Positions 26,588 through 36,483 of a stretch of 64,000 nucleotides of DNA are shown in pieces. Every line of letters starts with the position of its first letter. Within the stretch, counting starts at the first letter, position 1. Under the pieces are notes generated by a model that saw only the letters and a program-made list of their open reading frames with translations, was not told where the DNA came from and did no database searches. The translations under genes and the position numbers were made by a program. Origin of the DNA: an uncultured Ignisphaera sp. (lineage in GTDB: Archaea > Thermoproteota > Thermoprotei_A > Sulfolobales > Ignisphaeraceae); the NCBI GenBank assembly GCA_938074605.1, contig CALJEI010000001.1:62001-126000 (forward strand), read 5' to 3'.

Positions 26588-27859
26588 CTATGTAATAAAT
26601 GCTTCCAGTCTTATGTATGGTGCTTTTTCAGCTACAATCCACTCCTTTTCTCTTGACACCCTAGTTCTAACTGTTCGTGATACGGCATTTATTGTCCTTA
26701 GATTCACTAGCGGTATTTTTACTTCACGAATTTTTATAGCCTCAGACAACTCACCATTTTCAATAATAAAGCTGTCCTCAGGTATCATTCTTATATAGCC
26801 TTTTTCTAATGTTGCTATAGCCACTCCATCAACATAAAATCCACTTTTTGTTTCACTTATTACCTCTGCCTCCTTCCAATCCCCTGGTTTAAGAACTAGT
26901 GTTGTATGAAATGGTGTTGGTCTTTGGAATAAGCCGTATGCTGAGCCAGGTTCAGACCCATGTATTGCTGCTGTATTTCTAGTATGATGTAAATCTCTTA
27001 CAATACCATCTTCAATTAAAGTTCTTTTCTTAGTAGAAACACACTCATCATCAAAGAACTTTATTGTTGGTGAATCATAGTCATGAGGGCTATCATATAG
27101 ATTAAAATCCCTTGATGCAATTGTATTGCCTATTAATCTTTGGTTATACTGATAGTAATCAGCACTAAGTAGATGGGATATTTCATGAATTAGTGCTGCT
27201 GCTGCTTGAGAACCAAGTATAATATTGGCCTTTCCATATTGGTAGGGTTTAAGCAAATGTGCTCTTGAGTATTTAGTAAGTTTGTCAATAGTTTCTCTAA
27301 ATATTAGATCTATAGTCTTTACAACATGTTCTCTTGTCCATGGAATTATAGCTGTATAGTTTGATGCAACAATTTGTGAAGTAATATCATGCAGTTTTAA
27401 GAGACCTAACTCAATCTCTACCACCCTCTTAATTTCGCGCGCTACTTCATTATTTTCTCTTACAATTTCCCTTTCCATAGACTTAATATCCACTATTATC
27501 TCACACCTAACATTATGCATCGCTTTAATTTCATCACATAGATCTCTAATTAGCTCAACTATCTCATCATCTTGAGGCAACTCCTTCCCTATTTCAATAT
27601 TCCCCTTAAACAACATTGCATCAGCAAACCCTCCACAATTTCTATCAAGTAAATATCTTGCGGCTTTCGTCTTAACTACATCAAAGTCAATTAAATTGGT
27701 ATTATTTTGAAGAGATGTGATAAACCAGCATCCATCTTTATTAAATCGATAGCCATATACAGTAGCAATTAGTTTGTTACTTTCTAGTGAACCATCTCTA
27801 TATGCTATTTGTAGGACTTCTTCAGAGTATCGTACTTGATCAAAATAGATCTCAGTCAT
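26588..27859 (-). CDS. TldD/PmbA-family metallopeptidase-like protein
   Basis: A 423-residue TldD-like protein. It has the family's later conserved block (FFDDECVSTKKRTLIEDGIV, then GSEPGSAYG) and C-terminal fold (LVLKPGDWKEAEVI). The usual zinc motif of TldD is HExxxH; here residues 225-229 read HEISH, one residue shorter, giving the classic zincin HExxH. TldD-TldE pairs trim modified peptides in bacteria; in archaea the role is unclear. No second subunit gene is adjacent. It is 43 bases downstream of moaA on the same strand and may share its transcript. Confidence 0.8.
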   Translation of the reverse strand: MTEIYFDQVRYSEEVLQIAYRDGSLESNKLIATVYGYRFNKDGCWFITSLQNNTNLIDFDVVKTKAARYLLDRNCGGFADAMLFKGNIEIGKELPQDDEIVELIRDLCDEIKAMHNVRCEIIVDIKSMEREIVRENNEVAREIKRVVEIELGLLKLHDITSQIVASNYTAIIPWTREHVVKTIDLIFRETIDKLTKYSRAHLLKPYQYGKANIILGSQAAAALIHEISHLLSADYYQYNQRLIGNTIASRDFNLYDSPHDYDSPTIKFFDDECVSTKKRTLIEDGIVRDLHHTRNTAAIHGSEPGSAYGLFQRPTPFHTTLVLKPGDWKEAEVISETKSGFYVDGVAIATLEKGYIRMIPEDSFIIENGELSEAIKIREVKIPLVNLRTINAVSRTVRTRVSREKEWIVAEKAPYIRLEAFIT

Positions 27860-27902
27860 AGATTAAAGCCTACATTTAAATATAGACTTCCTACTCATAT
27901 TC

Positions 27903-28883
27903 TTATATACACTTAGAATTAGAAACATCTACAGATGAAGTATCTCCTTTACTATACTCATGAAAGTCATGGTATACAATATTGTATGGAATTCTCATCT
28001 GGTTTACATTAATAAATGCATTCCTTAATCCATCAAAATCTACGGTAGGTCTTAAGAATGGTTTTAAATCAACTCCATATTCAACCATTATACATGGTTT
28101 TAGAATTCCATTGGGAGATAATCTCACTCTATTACAATATGAACAGAAGTATCTATTTCCAAGCCATTTAACAACCTCAACCTTAGTACCATTGCCAAGG
28201 ATGTATATAGGTCTATGATTAAGTTCTCTATAAATTTTAGAAACACTTATCTTCTCTAAATAATCAATAATTTTATTAGCTGGTGCATATAATTTTCTAA
28301 ACAACTTTACATCTATTACAATAGGCTCCAATTCAATAAATCTTATTTTTGCTTCATATCGCTGTGCAAAATCTATGAATTCTCGATATTCATCATCATT
28401 AATACCCTTAAGAAGGACAATATTTAATGTTATTGGTAGTTTATAACTATATACTGCTTCTATCCCCCTTAGTATACTCTCTAGACCATCTACACCTGTT
28501 ATCATCCTATACTTCTCTCTATTGAGGGTTGGCAAACTGATGTTAAGTCTCATGAGGCCTGCTTCAGAGAGAGGTCCTGCTAATTTTTCTAGAAGAAAAC
28601 CATTTGTAGTCATTGAAATATCTCTAGGTTTAAGTTCTCTAAGAGTAGCTATTATTTTAACTATATCTCTTCTAAGAAGGGGTTCTCCACCAGTTATTTT
28701 AAACTCATCGATTTCTAGAGATTTTGCAACAGATGCTATAACCCCTATCTCTTTAGCTGTGAGTGTATCACCATCTCTATAACTCCACCCCTCATGATGG
28801 CAGTAAATACAGTTAAAGTTACAATCATATGTTACGCTAATTCTCAAATTTTTTAATACCCTATTAAATCTATCATATAGCAT
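27903..28883 (-). CDS. moaA: GTP 3',8-cyclase MoaA (molybdopterin biosynthesis)
   Basis: A radical SAM enzyme of 326 residues from the chosen start. It has the N-terminal 4Fe-4S motif CNFNCIYC (C21, C25, C28), the SAM-binding GGEPLLR motif, and the C-terminal second cluster motif FCSYCNRVRLSPNGILKPC characteristic of MoaA. It makes the first intermediate of the molybdenum/tungsten pyranopterin cofactor, used by tungsten enzymes in hyperthermophiles. ATG 28883 (MLYDRF) is chosen because GGGGGAG lies just upstream and archaeal MoaA proteins begin this way; the frame is open to 28916. Confidence 0.93.
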   Translation of the reverse strand: MLYDRFNRVLKNLRISVTYDCNFNCIYCHHEGWSYRDGDTLTAKEIGVIASVAKSLEIDEFKITGGEPLLRRDIVKIIATLRELKPRDISMTTNGFLLEKLAGPLSEAGLMRLNISLPTLNREKYRMITGVDGLESILRGIEAVYSYKLPITLNIVLLKGINDDEYREFIDFAQRYEAKIRFIELEPIVIDVKLFRKLYAPANKIIDYLEKISVSKIYRELNHRPIYILGNGTKVEVVKWLGNRYFCSYCNRVRLSPNGILKPCIMVEYGVDLKPFLRPTVDFDGLRNAFINVNQMRIPYNIVYHDFHEYSKGDTSSVDVSNSKCI

Positions 28884-29003
28884 TATCTCTCCCCCATACT
28901 GTAAGCTAACACTCATTCTAATTGAACTACAAAATTATTATATATGTTAGCTCCACTTAAATATCTATTATAAAAGACTAATAGATCAAGGGCTGCTATA
29001 AAG

Positions 29004-30317
29004 ATGGAGAACTGTTTTATACTCGTCTATGGCAAAGATAATAGGTATAGTGCAAATATATTACTTGCTGCTGTTGAGCCAAAAGTAAAGGGCTTCTCCT
29101 TTTATCTCTTTCAATGGGACTTAGATAAACTACCCATCTACGATATAGCTAGAATTGGTGAAAAATGTAAGAGAATTGTTATAGGCTTTACATTCATGAC
29201 CCCCCAGATACTCATTGTTAAAAATATGGTTGAATTGATACGAAGTCGTCTAAACAATGCTATCCTTATAGCTGGCGGCCCTCATGCTACTGGAGATCCA
29301 CTTGGTACCTTAACTAAACTTGGATTTGATATAGTTGTGTTTGGTGAAGGTGAAGAAACTTTAGCCGAACTTCTTAATGCTATTGCATGCAATGATGAGT
29401 TTAGAATATGTGGTACTGCCTTTATTGAAGGCGATAAACTTATCATAAAAAGGAGAGCTAGATATATTGATTTAAATCTTTATGCCCCCTTTCCATACTG
29501 GAAAAATAGATTTAACCCTATAGAGATTATGAGGGGCTGTTCTTCTGCATGTCATTTCTGTCAAGTTACTTACGCCTTTGGCAAACCTCGATATAGAGAT
29601 ATTGATAATATAGTTTACTATTCTAAATTAATGGTTATTCGAGGCTTGAAGGATGTTAGGTTTATAGCACCAAATTCGTTAGGCTATGGAAGTTTAGATG
29701 GTATAAAGCCTCATGCTGACATACTTTCATTTCTATTACAAAAGCTTCACCAAAATATAAAGGAATATGGTGGAAGAATTTTCTTTGGAACTTTTCCAAG
29801 TGAGGCAAGGCCTGATTCCGTGGTAGACGATATAGTTAGAGAGATGAGAAGGTATGTTAGTAATAATAGGGTTATTATAGGTGTTCAAAGTGGTTCAAAT
29901 AAAATTCTTAGGATTATTCATAGAAATCATAGCGTTGAAGATGCTATAACAGCTACAGAGATACTAAATAGATATGGATTTACAGTAGATGTAGATCTAA
30001 TCTTTGGATTTCCCTTTGAAGATGCCAATGATCTTATGGATACCTTTAGATTTATTCAAGAAATTAAGAAATTTAATACAAGACTTCATCTACATACATT
30101 TATCCCACTACCTGGCACACCATATTCTGATCTAGATACTAAATTTCTTGACGAAGAAACAAAAAAGAAGATAGCAAAACTTATAGGCCTAGGTAAAGCC
30201 TATGGTGAATGGTGTAAGCAGGAGGATATAGCAAAACTTATAATAAAGCTTAGAAACAATGGATTTATCTATAGCCTAAGAGATATTATAAAGATGTCAA
30301 AAATACATATATGTTAA
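29004..30317 (+). CDS. B12-binding-domain radical SAM protein (MJ1487-like)
   Basis: A 437-residue protein. Its N-terminal Rossmann-like domain of the cobalamin-binding type (IVIGFTFMTPQ, ILIAGGPHATGDP, VVFGEGEETL) is followed by a radical SAM core with CSSACHFC (C-x3-C-x2-C) after IEIMRG. This matches the archaeal family typified by MJ1487, whose reaction is unknown. Radical SAM-B12 enzymes usually methylate or rearrange unreactive carbons. It is divergent from moaA with a 120-base gap. Confidence 0.85.
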   Translation: MENCFILVYGKDNRYSANILLAAVEPKVKGFSFYLFQWDLDKLPIYDIARIGEKCKRIVIGFTFMTPQILIVKNMVELIRSRLNNAILIAGGPHATGDPLGTLTKLGFDIVVFGEGEETLAELLNAIACNDEFRICGTAFIEGDKLIIKRRARYIDLNLYAPFPYWKNRFNPIEIMRGCSSACHFCQVTYAFGKPRYRDIDNIVYYSKLMVIRGLKDVRFIAPNSLGYGSLDGIKPHADILSFLLQKLHQNIKEYGGRIFFGTFPSEARPDSVVDDIVREMRRYVSNNRVIIGVQSGSNKILRIIHRNHSVEDAITATEILNRYGFTVDVDLIFGFPFEDANDLMDTFRFIQEIKKFNTRLHLHTFIPLPGTPYSDLDTKFLDEETKKKIAKLIGLGKAYGEWCKQEDIAKLIIKLRNNGFIYSLRDIIKMSKIHIC

Positions 30318-30771
30318 CATATTATTCAATTTATTCAATATAAATGCTTAACGTCCTTCAAACCTTAAAGCTATAATCGTATTAGAAGTATTAAAACATA
30401 ATAGTTGCTCTATCTTGGATTTAACACCAGTTTATATTAATCGATACTAATTCAATGAATTAGTCCTTTCTACTACACAATAGCTTATCAACCCAATATA
30501 GACGGTCACGTCTAGAGGATATCTGGTGGTAAAGAGATTACCATAAACTCACTCCAATATTACTTAAAATATAATGAAAGCTGAACCCCAGAATCCGATG
30601 TAGATAAGTTTCATTTTAGCTAGGCTCTTGTAAGTAAATAAAATAAGAATCCGGAATGCCATCACTAAAGACAATCAACTACTGGAAATGAATATTCAGG
30701 AAGATGTGGAAGTCTAGTAACTATTAAAAAGATATACGTAATTAATTGAATATAGCAATTATCTGTTTAAT
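30318..30771. other. 454-base intergenic region with one clean inverted repeat
   Basis: No gene recognised. At 30446-30464 there is a perfect 8-base inverted repeat with a 3-base loop (ACTAATTC-AAT-GAATTAGT). It follows the radical SAM gene by about 130 bases and lies between convergent genes, so it may be a transcript-end hairpin or a protein-binding palindrome. The remainder shows no coding bias or known RNA motif. Confidence 0.45.
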
Positions 30772-31002
30772 CTACTCAACAACGATAGAGCCTGTAGGAC
30801 ATGACGATGCAGCATTTTTTACTGCTTCTACAAGATCATCAGGTATCTCTCCAATACTTTCTTTCTCGCCATCACTCTTTACATAGGGTTCTCTTATCCT
30901 TGTTTTACCAGTAGCTGGATCTAGCTCAAATACATCAGGTGCTAGAGCCCAGCATACTCCACAAGCTATACAGGTATCTTTATCTACACGTACTCTAGCC
31001 AT
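30772..31002 (-). CDS. Single-cluster 4Fe-4S ferredoxin
   Basis: A 76-residue electron carrier with CIACGVC (C11, C14, C17) and a fourth cysteine in SSCPTGSI. This gives one Cx2Cx2C...CP cluster, probably 4Fe-4S, as in Thermotoga/Pyrococcus-type monocluster ferredoxins. An acidic middle section and a short insertion (PATGKTRIREPYVKSDG) are typical. It is a stand-alone gene and could serve any ferredoxin-dependent oxidoreductase or radical SAM enzyme, including those upstream. Confidence 0.93.
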   Translation of the reverse strand: MARVRVDKDTCIACGVCWALAPDVFELDPATGKTRIREPYVKSDGEKESIGEIPDDLVEAVKNAASSCPTGSIVVE

Positions 31003-31234
31003 TTTTTATACACCAGCATTATTGATAGTAAAGGCAGGGGTATTTTAACTTTTACCTAGCTAAACAAGTGTATTGTTAAGATGGATACCGTTATTAACAA
31101 TTCGCACATCATGCTATAAATTACCATATGACATAATATATTGCTAACCTCATGCACATTTAATAAAAAGTTGAAAATAGACTAAACTATACATATTAAA
31201 GAAAGTGTGTCAGTGGGCGCACAAGGTTATGCTT

Positions 31235-32485
31235 TTAAGTAGATTCATCCCCCCATATCCTTACATATGTATCACTGATGTTTATTTTAGCCCTTGAGGA
31301 CGTTCTAAGCCATGGAATTTCTACTGGTATTAGTGTGGCAAGTACTATCATACCTTGAAATATCCAGTTTATTGGTGCTAGAAATAATATAGGGTCTAAG
31401 TGCTTCATATTCAATACCACATATAGCGGTGCTAAGATGATTGATATAAACTCTATTTTTGCAATAAGTAGTGTAAAGTATGGTACATCTATAAAGATAG
31501 ATGAAAATATAACCATTGTTGAAATAAATGGTGCCATTAATGCTACAGGTTGAAGATACGTTATAGCAAGCGCTATTAACGCTCTTCCTTCAACTTGATG
31601 TTTATGCTTAGTAATGACATCCTTAAAACATTGTAGTGTCCCTCTATACCATCTCATTCTCTGTTTCACATAGCTAGTTATTGTAGATGGTGCACCTTCG
31701 AATATAATGCTATCTAGGAGAGCTACATTCCTATTTGTAGAGATAGCTAGTATTGTAAGATAGGCGTCTTCGGCTAACACCTCTGGTAGACCTCCAATTT
31801 CCTCTAAAAACCTTCTAGAGAATGCCAGTCCTTCACCACTAACAAGAGGTACCTTCATGAATTTTATGAGTCCAGGTAAGCCAACATTATACCATAGAAG
31901 TGTATCGATATAAGAGAGTCTCCCAATAATGTTACTACTTACCCTATAAACTTTAGTTCCAACTATACTATATCCATGATTTGATATCAAATATGCAACT
32001 TTGTGCAAATATGTATCGTCCACCACCCTATCTCCGGCATCAAGTATGACAACTATGTCTGTCATCTCCTTGAAAAGTTCTATCGCTCTATTAATTGCGT
32101 AAGCCTTGCCCCTTCTTCCAGATTGGTTTATAATCACTTTAGAAGCTATACCAGCATTTAATAGAATGCCTGAAAGATCTAAAACATATCTATACGTCTG
32201 TTCGTCATTGTTCTCTAAAACTATCAATACATAGATTTTTTCATGTGGATACCTTTGTTTAACTATGCTAATAAATGTTTCCTCAATAGAAGCTTTATCC
32301 TCTCTATAAAAAGGCAAAATTACAAGTATTGTTGGTGGATCAAATGGCTTCTTACTATTTGATGAATTAATATTTATCCATACAACTCTCTTAAGATCTT
32401 GAAGAATACTATATAGAGAAGGTATACCATAAATAAATGAAAACATTATTATCGATGTAGAAATACCCCAAATAAAATGGAGCAT
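31235..32485 (-). CDS. Membrane-bound family 2 glycosyltransferase
   Basis: About 416 residues. It has one N-terminal membrane helix, a cytoplasmic GT2 domain (VILPFYRED, the metal-binding DxD-type VILDAGDR, the base-containing LAEDAYLT and the QRMRWYRG motif), then about three C-terminal membrane helices. This is the cellulose-synthase/hyaluronan-synthase-like layout, so it may polymerise or extrude a surface glycan. ATG 32485 is chosen because GAGGTG lies 7 bases before it; the frame is open to TTG 32500. The sugar is unknown. Confidence 0.85.
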   Translation of the reverse strand: MLHFIWGISTSIIMFSFIYGIPSLYSILQDLKRVVWININSSNSKKPFDPPTILVILPFYREDKASIEETFISIVKQRYPHEKIYVLIVLENNDEQTYRYVLDLSGILLNAGIASKVIINQSGRRGKAYAINRAIELFKEMTDIVVILDAGDRVVDDTYLHKVAYLISNHGYSIVGTKVYRVSSNIIGRLSYIDTLLWYNVGLPGLIKFMKVPLVSGEGLAFSRRFLEEIGGLPEVLAEDAYLTILAISTNRNVALLDSIIFEGAPSTITSYVKQRMRWYRGTLQCFKDVITKHKHQVEGRALIALAITYLQPVALMAPFISTMVIFSSIFIDVPYFTLLIAKIEFISIILAPLYVVLNMKHLDPILFLAPINWIFQGMIVLATLIPVEIPWLRTSSRAKINISDTYVRIWGDEST

Positions 32486-32730
32486 AAAATTACACCTCAA
32501 GCAGATATCCTCTAAAACTAGGCATAAAAGTCTTAATAGCCTTCCAACCGATAGGTTGAAATATCCTGTTTGAAATTAATTGATACATATCCTTACTTTT
32601 AAAGTATGCGATAACCAATAATCACCAAGTTCCATCAAATCTTTAAGAGTAAGTACAGCTTATAACTTGATAAGACAAGCTAGATCTTTTTAGTTTTAGA
32701 GCTCTAGAAAATAAAAGTAAGTGAGGTATA

Positions 32731-35187
32731 ATGCTGATTCAAAAATTTAAACCAAGAATTGAGGATACTAGATGGAAGCGCGAACATGAAGAATCATTAA
32801 TAAAGTTATGGGATGATGAGGGGCTATTTAAATTTAGTTATGATCATAGAAATCCTACACTTATAATCGATACTCCACCCCCATATATTTCAGGTAAACC
32901 CCATGTTGGTCAAGCAGCCCACTATGTCCAAATAGATATGGTTGCCCGTGCATATAGAATGCTAGGCTACAATGTCTTAGTACCATTTTATGCTGATAGA
33001 AATGGCTTACCAGTTGAAGTTTTTGTAGAAAAGGTATATGGAATAAATCCGCATGAAATTGCAAAGACAGTTAATGGAAGAGAGAACTTTCTTACACTAT
33101 GTAGAAACCATCTTAATGAAGTAGAAAAAGAATTTATTAATATATGGAGAAAACTTGGTTGTGTTTTTGAATATTGGCATGAGGGTACAGATAGTGAGGA
33201 GTATAGAAGGATTACGCAAAGCACCTTTATAGAGATGTGGAAGAGGGGCTATATATATGAGGCTGAAAGACCTGTAATATGGTGTCCCCGCTGTAGAACA
33301 TCGTTAGCTGAGGCTGAAGTTGAGTATAAAAGTGAGTATGCTGAGCTCTACTACATAAACTTTCAGACATTCGATGGCGAGAACCTTATAATAGCAACTA
33401 CAAGACCTGAGCTTCTTGGTGCATGTATAGCTATAGCGTATAATCCTGATGATGCAAGGTATAAGCATCTAAGGAATAAAAAGGTCATTGTACCACTCTA
33501 TAACTATGTTGTTGATGTTGTAGAACATAAATCCGTTGATCCCTCATTTGGAACAGGACTAATGATGATTTGTAGCTATGGAGATCAAGTTGATGTTAGA
33601 ATTATTAGAGAACTTAGTCTAAAACCTAGATTGATAATGAGAGAAGATGGTACTGTAGATGACGGTATGAATATTTTAGTTAATCTTAGAGTTAGTGAAG
33701 CAAGACATCGCATCATAGATCTACTAAAGAATAGTGGGATTCTTATAAAGACTGAAAAAATTGAAAGAAATGTGCCTATATGTTGGCGCTGTGGCACACC
33801 AATAGAATTCATACATACTCGAGAGTTCTTTTTAAAACAGCTTGAATATAAAGATGCGCTTAAGGAAATTATTAAGAACTCTAAATTTATACCTGAGGAA
33901 CATAGAAAGAAGTTATTGGATTGGATAAACTCAATAACTATGGATTGGCCCATATCCAAAACAAGATACTATGCAACTGAAATACCTATATGGAGATGTA
34001 GACTATGTGGTTCTATTTTAGTACCTGAAGCAAAGAGATACTATAGACCATGGAAAGAGCCACCTCCATGGGATTCTTGTCCTATTTGCGGTGCTTCAAG
34101 AGAACATATAGTTGGAGAAGGTAAGGTATTTGATACATGGTTTGATTCATCAATTTCTGTTCTCTATGCTGCAGGCATATCTAAGTATCCACATATATTT
34201 GAGCTATACATTAACAATAAAGCTAAAGCATTAAGACCTCAAGGATATGAAATTATTAGAACATGGCTCTATTATTCATTATTAAGAGTATATCAATTGC
34301 TTGGAAGATGTGCATTTGACTACATTAGAATAAATGGCATGGGGCTGGATGAAAAGGGTGAAGCCATGCATAAAAGTAAGGGAAATGTTGTCTATCCAGA
34401 ACCATATATAGAGAAATATGGGGCTGATGCCTTTAGATTTTGGTCTGCTGCCGCTGCTAAGCTTGGTAGCGATTATAGATTCTCTGAACAGCTTTTAAGG
34501 ACTGGGTCCCTATTTATTACAAAGCTTCTAAATATAGCGCGTTTCATATCAGCAGTTCCATATGTTGAAAATGTTGATTATCTATATCCACTTGATCTTG
34601 CAATCTTGAATAGACTGAATGATGTTATAGAGGATATGAGAAACAGCTATGAAGAAATGGACTTCTATAAACCTATCCATACAATCTATCACTTTGTATG
34701 GGATGAAGTAGCTGATAATTATATTGAGATGGTTAAGCCACGGATATATAACCTAGAAGGTGTATTTAGTGAAAGTGAACAGAAAAGTGCATGGTTTACA
34801 CTACATATGTTATTGAAAACCATACTCCTCCTCTTAGCACCAATACTTCCATTTATTACTGACTACATATGGAGGAAATTATATGGAGAAAAATCAATAC
34901 ATTTTGAAATACTACCAAAATCTATAAATGTAGCTAAAACCGATCTAAAGTATAAGCTACCATATCTATATAGATTAAACAGCCTGTTATGGAAATATAA
35001 AAAGAGTATTAATATTAGGCTTACACAGGAATTAGAGGCTATACTCTATATGCCTGAAGAACTTGCAGCATTCATTAAAGATATTAAGTATCTACATAAA
35101 GTCAGAGAAATAAGACTAGGCAGACCTGATACTCAAAACTATATTGATTTAGGTGATGGCATCTTCCTAGTGCTTCTCCAACAATAG
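32731..35187 (+). CDS. valS: Valyl-tRNA synthetase
   Basis: An 818-residue class I synthetase that charges tRNA-Val. The HIGH-equivalent is HVGQ in SGKPHVGQ (residues 58-61) and the KMSKS-equivalent is HKSKGN (about 547-552). The editing domain (IIATTRPELLG) and zinc-knuckle cysteine pairs (WCPRC, CWRCG, CRLC, CPICG) are present. The last 150 residues form the anticodon-binding helical bundle. Starts at ATG 32731. The gene directly downstream, 10 bases after the stop, is probably co-transcribed. Confidence 0.95.
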   Translation: MLIQKFKPRIEDTRWKREHEESLIKLWDDEGLFKFSYDHRNPTLIIDTPPPYISGKPHVGQAAHYVQIDMVARAYRMLGYNVLVPFYADRNGLPVEVFVEKVYGINPHEIAKTVNGRENFLTLCRNHLNEVEKEFINIWRKLGCVFEYWHEGTDSEEYRRITQSTFIEMWKRGYIYEAERPVIWCPRCRTSLAEAEVEYKSEYAELYYINFQTFDGENLIIATTRPELLGACIAIAYNPDDARYKHLRNKKVIVPLYNYVVDVVEHKSVDPSFGTGLMMICSYGDQVDVRIIRELSLKPRLIMREDGTVDDGMNILVNLRVSEARHRIIDLLKNSGILIKTEKIERNVPICWRCGTPIEFIHTREFFLKQLEYKDALKEIIKNSKFIPEEHRKKLLDWINSITMDWPISKTRYYATEIPIWRCRLCGSILVPEAKRYYRPWKEPPPWDSCPICGASREHIVGEGKVFDTWFDSSISVLYAAGISKYPHIFELYINNKAKALRPQGYEIIRTWLYYSLLRVYQLLGRCAFDYIRINGMGLDEKGEAMHKSKGNVVYPEPYIEKYGADAFRFWSAAAAKLGSDYRFSEQLLRTGSLFITKLLNIARFISAVPYVENVDYLYPLDLAILNRLNDVIEDMRNSYEEMDFYKPIHTIYHFVWDEVADNYIEMVKPRIYNLEGVFSESEQKSAWFTLHMLLKTILLLLAPILPFITDYIWRKLYGEKSIHFEILPKSINVAKTDLKYKLPYLYRLNSLLWKYKKSINIRLTQELEAILYMPEELAAFIKDIKYLHKVREIRLGRPDTQNYIDLGDGIFLVLLQQ

Positions 35188-35197
35188 ATGGTCTATA

Positions 35198-35719
35198 ATG
35201 GGCCTACACATTTTAGCTAGCATTACTACACGTAATCCTTACGAATTTACAAAAATAGTAAAGAAATTAACATCTTGTGGAGTTAAGAATCTAAGGGCTA
35301 TCAGTACTGATAACTACATTAGTTTTGAAGTAAATGATATAGATATGTTATTTAGATGTCTAGAGGAGTTTAAAGAAATTTTTTTAACGATAGACTTGAA
35401 AGCATACCTTAAAATATCTAGTGACAAGTTAAATGAATTCATTAGTTTATTAAATGCAAAAAAGATGCCTTTATCTTATCCTTATAGGATTATAGCAATA
35501 ATAAGCAATGGAAATTACCATCTAGCTGTTCACAGAACATCGGATAAAAATATCTACCTGGCTAGATGTTTAAAGGTAAAGAATTTAGATATAATTCTAT
35601 CACCATCATCATTTCTATTTACTGGTACTCTAAATACAATTAAAAATGATATTGATAAATGTGTTAAATTAATAAATAAAATATTACTACAATTAAATAC
35701 CATTAAAACAAATCATTGA
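35198..35719 (+). CDS. Hypothetical protein co-transcribed with valS
   Basis: A 173-residue protein I do not recognise. The sequence alternates strands and helices in a repeating way (about 1-85 and 90-170), suggesting two related alpha/beta domains, as in THUMP- or ferredoxin-like folds. No catalytic motif or membrane segment is seen. The start ATG 35198 lies 10 bases after the valS stop, so the two share a transcript. A role in tRNA or translation is suggested only by that position. Confidence 0.6.
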   Translation: MGLHILASITTRNPYEFTKIVKKLTSCGVKNLRAISTDNYISFEVNDIDMLFRCLEEFKEIFLTIDLKAYLKISSDKLNEFISLLNAKKMPLSYPYRIIAIISNGNYHLAVHRTSDKNIYLARCLKVKNLDIILSPSSFLFTGTLNTIKNDIDKCVKLINKILLQLNTIKTNH

Positions 35720-36483
35720 AACTTTTTGGCTCCCTTCCCTATCCTAGAGAACAGAGTTTACTGCTTTAGGAATGCAGCTCACTAAGATTTAGCCCCATAC
35801 TGATCTCCGTATACTACCGTATATCCCTGCATACCTACTCCTAGTAGTTGATTATATTTGATAATAGCGTTTAGAGGCTTCTAACATACCCACAGAGGCT
35901 TAATACCTTTATAGAGTTGTAAAGTAGCTAGTTGAGTCAAGTAGCATAAGACCTCTAACTACATCAACACAATAATAACCAAGCTGTTTAGAGCATTACC
36001 CTCATCATCCAGAATATCTAGATAGGCTAAAACCCATCACCAAAACCTAGAATATCCACAATGCCTATAAATATCTCTACTAAAAACATCAAGAAGTAAA
36101 ATAGCTCTATTGCGTATAATGGAGTTCAAGACCTTAGATTCAGCTTTAGATATTAACGTAATGCCAAGGACTATAAAAATCCACTATAAGCAATGCAAGT
36201 TTCAGTTATAAATAAAATGAAATAGTGTTAAGAATTGGATAAATACAAACAGAAACAGCCTCATGTAACTGTCATCCTTTTATCTAATGATCTGCTGTAT
36301 GAAAGGTTTAAATGTATAGATAGATGTTATTCAGATAGTATTGTAGTTATGGCTTACTTACTAATGAGTTTATGATGTATTTTTATACGATACTATTTTG
36401 TAAAATATCTGAATCTATTTATACCCAAGCCTTATTAACCTTAGAAACTTCATCATAAATAATACGATTCACTGCATATAGCA
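35720..36483. other. 764-base intergenic region, no gene recognised
   Basis: This is the longest gap in the window. All six frames are broken by stops. It contains minor repeats (CCGTATA twice near 35815-35830) but no CRISPR, tRNA or clear snoRNA motif. It could be decayed coding sequence or hold an RNA that cannot be recognised from sequence alone. The last 60 bases hold the likely promoter of the HD-domain gene. Confidence 0.5.

Noticed and set aside
36365-36415. ATGATGT...CTGA resembling a C/D RNA
   Set aside because: The interval is almost purely A/T with no second box pair, so chance is likely.
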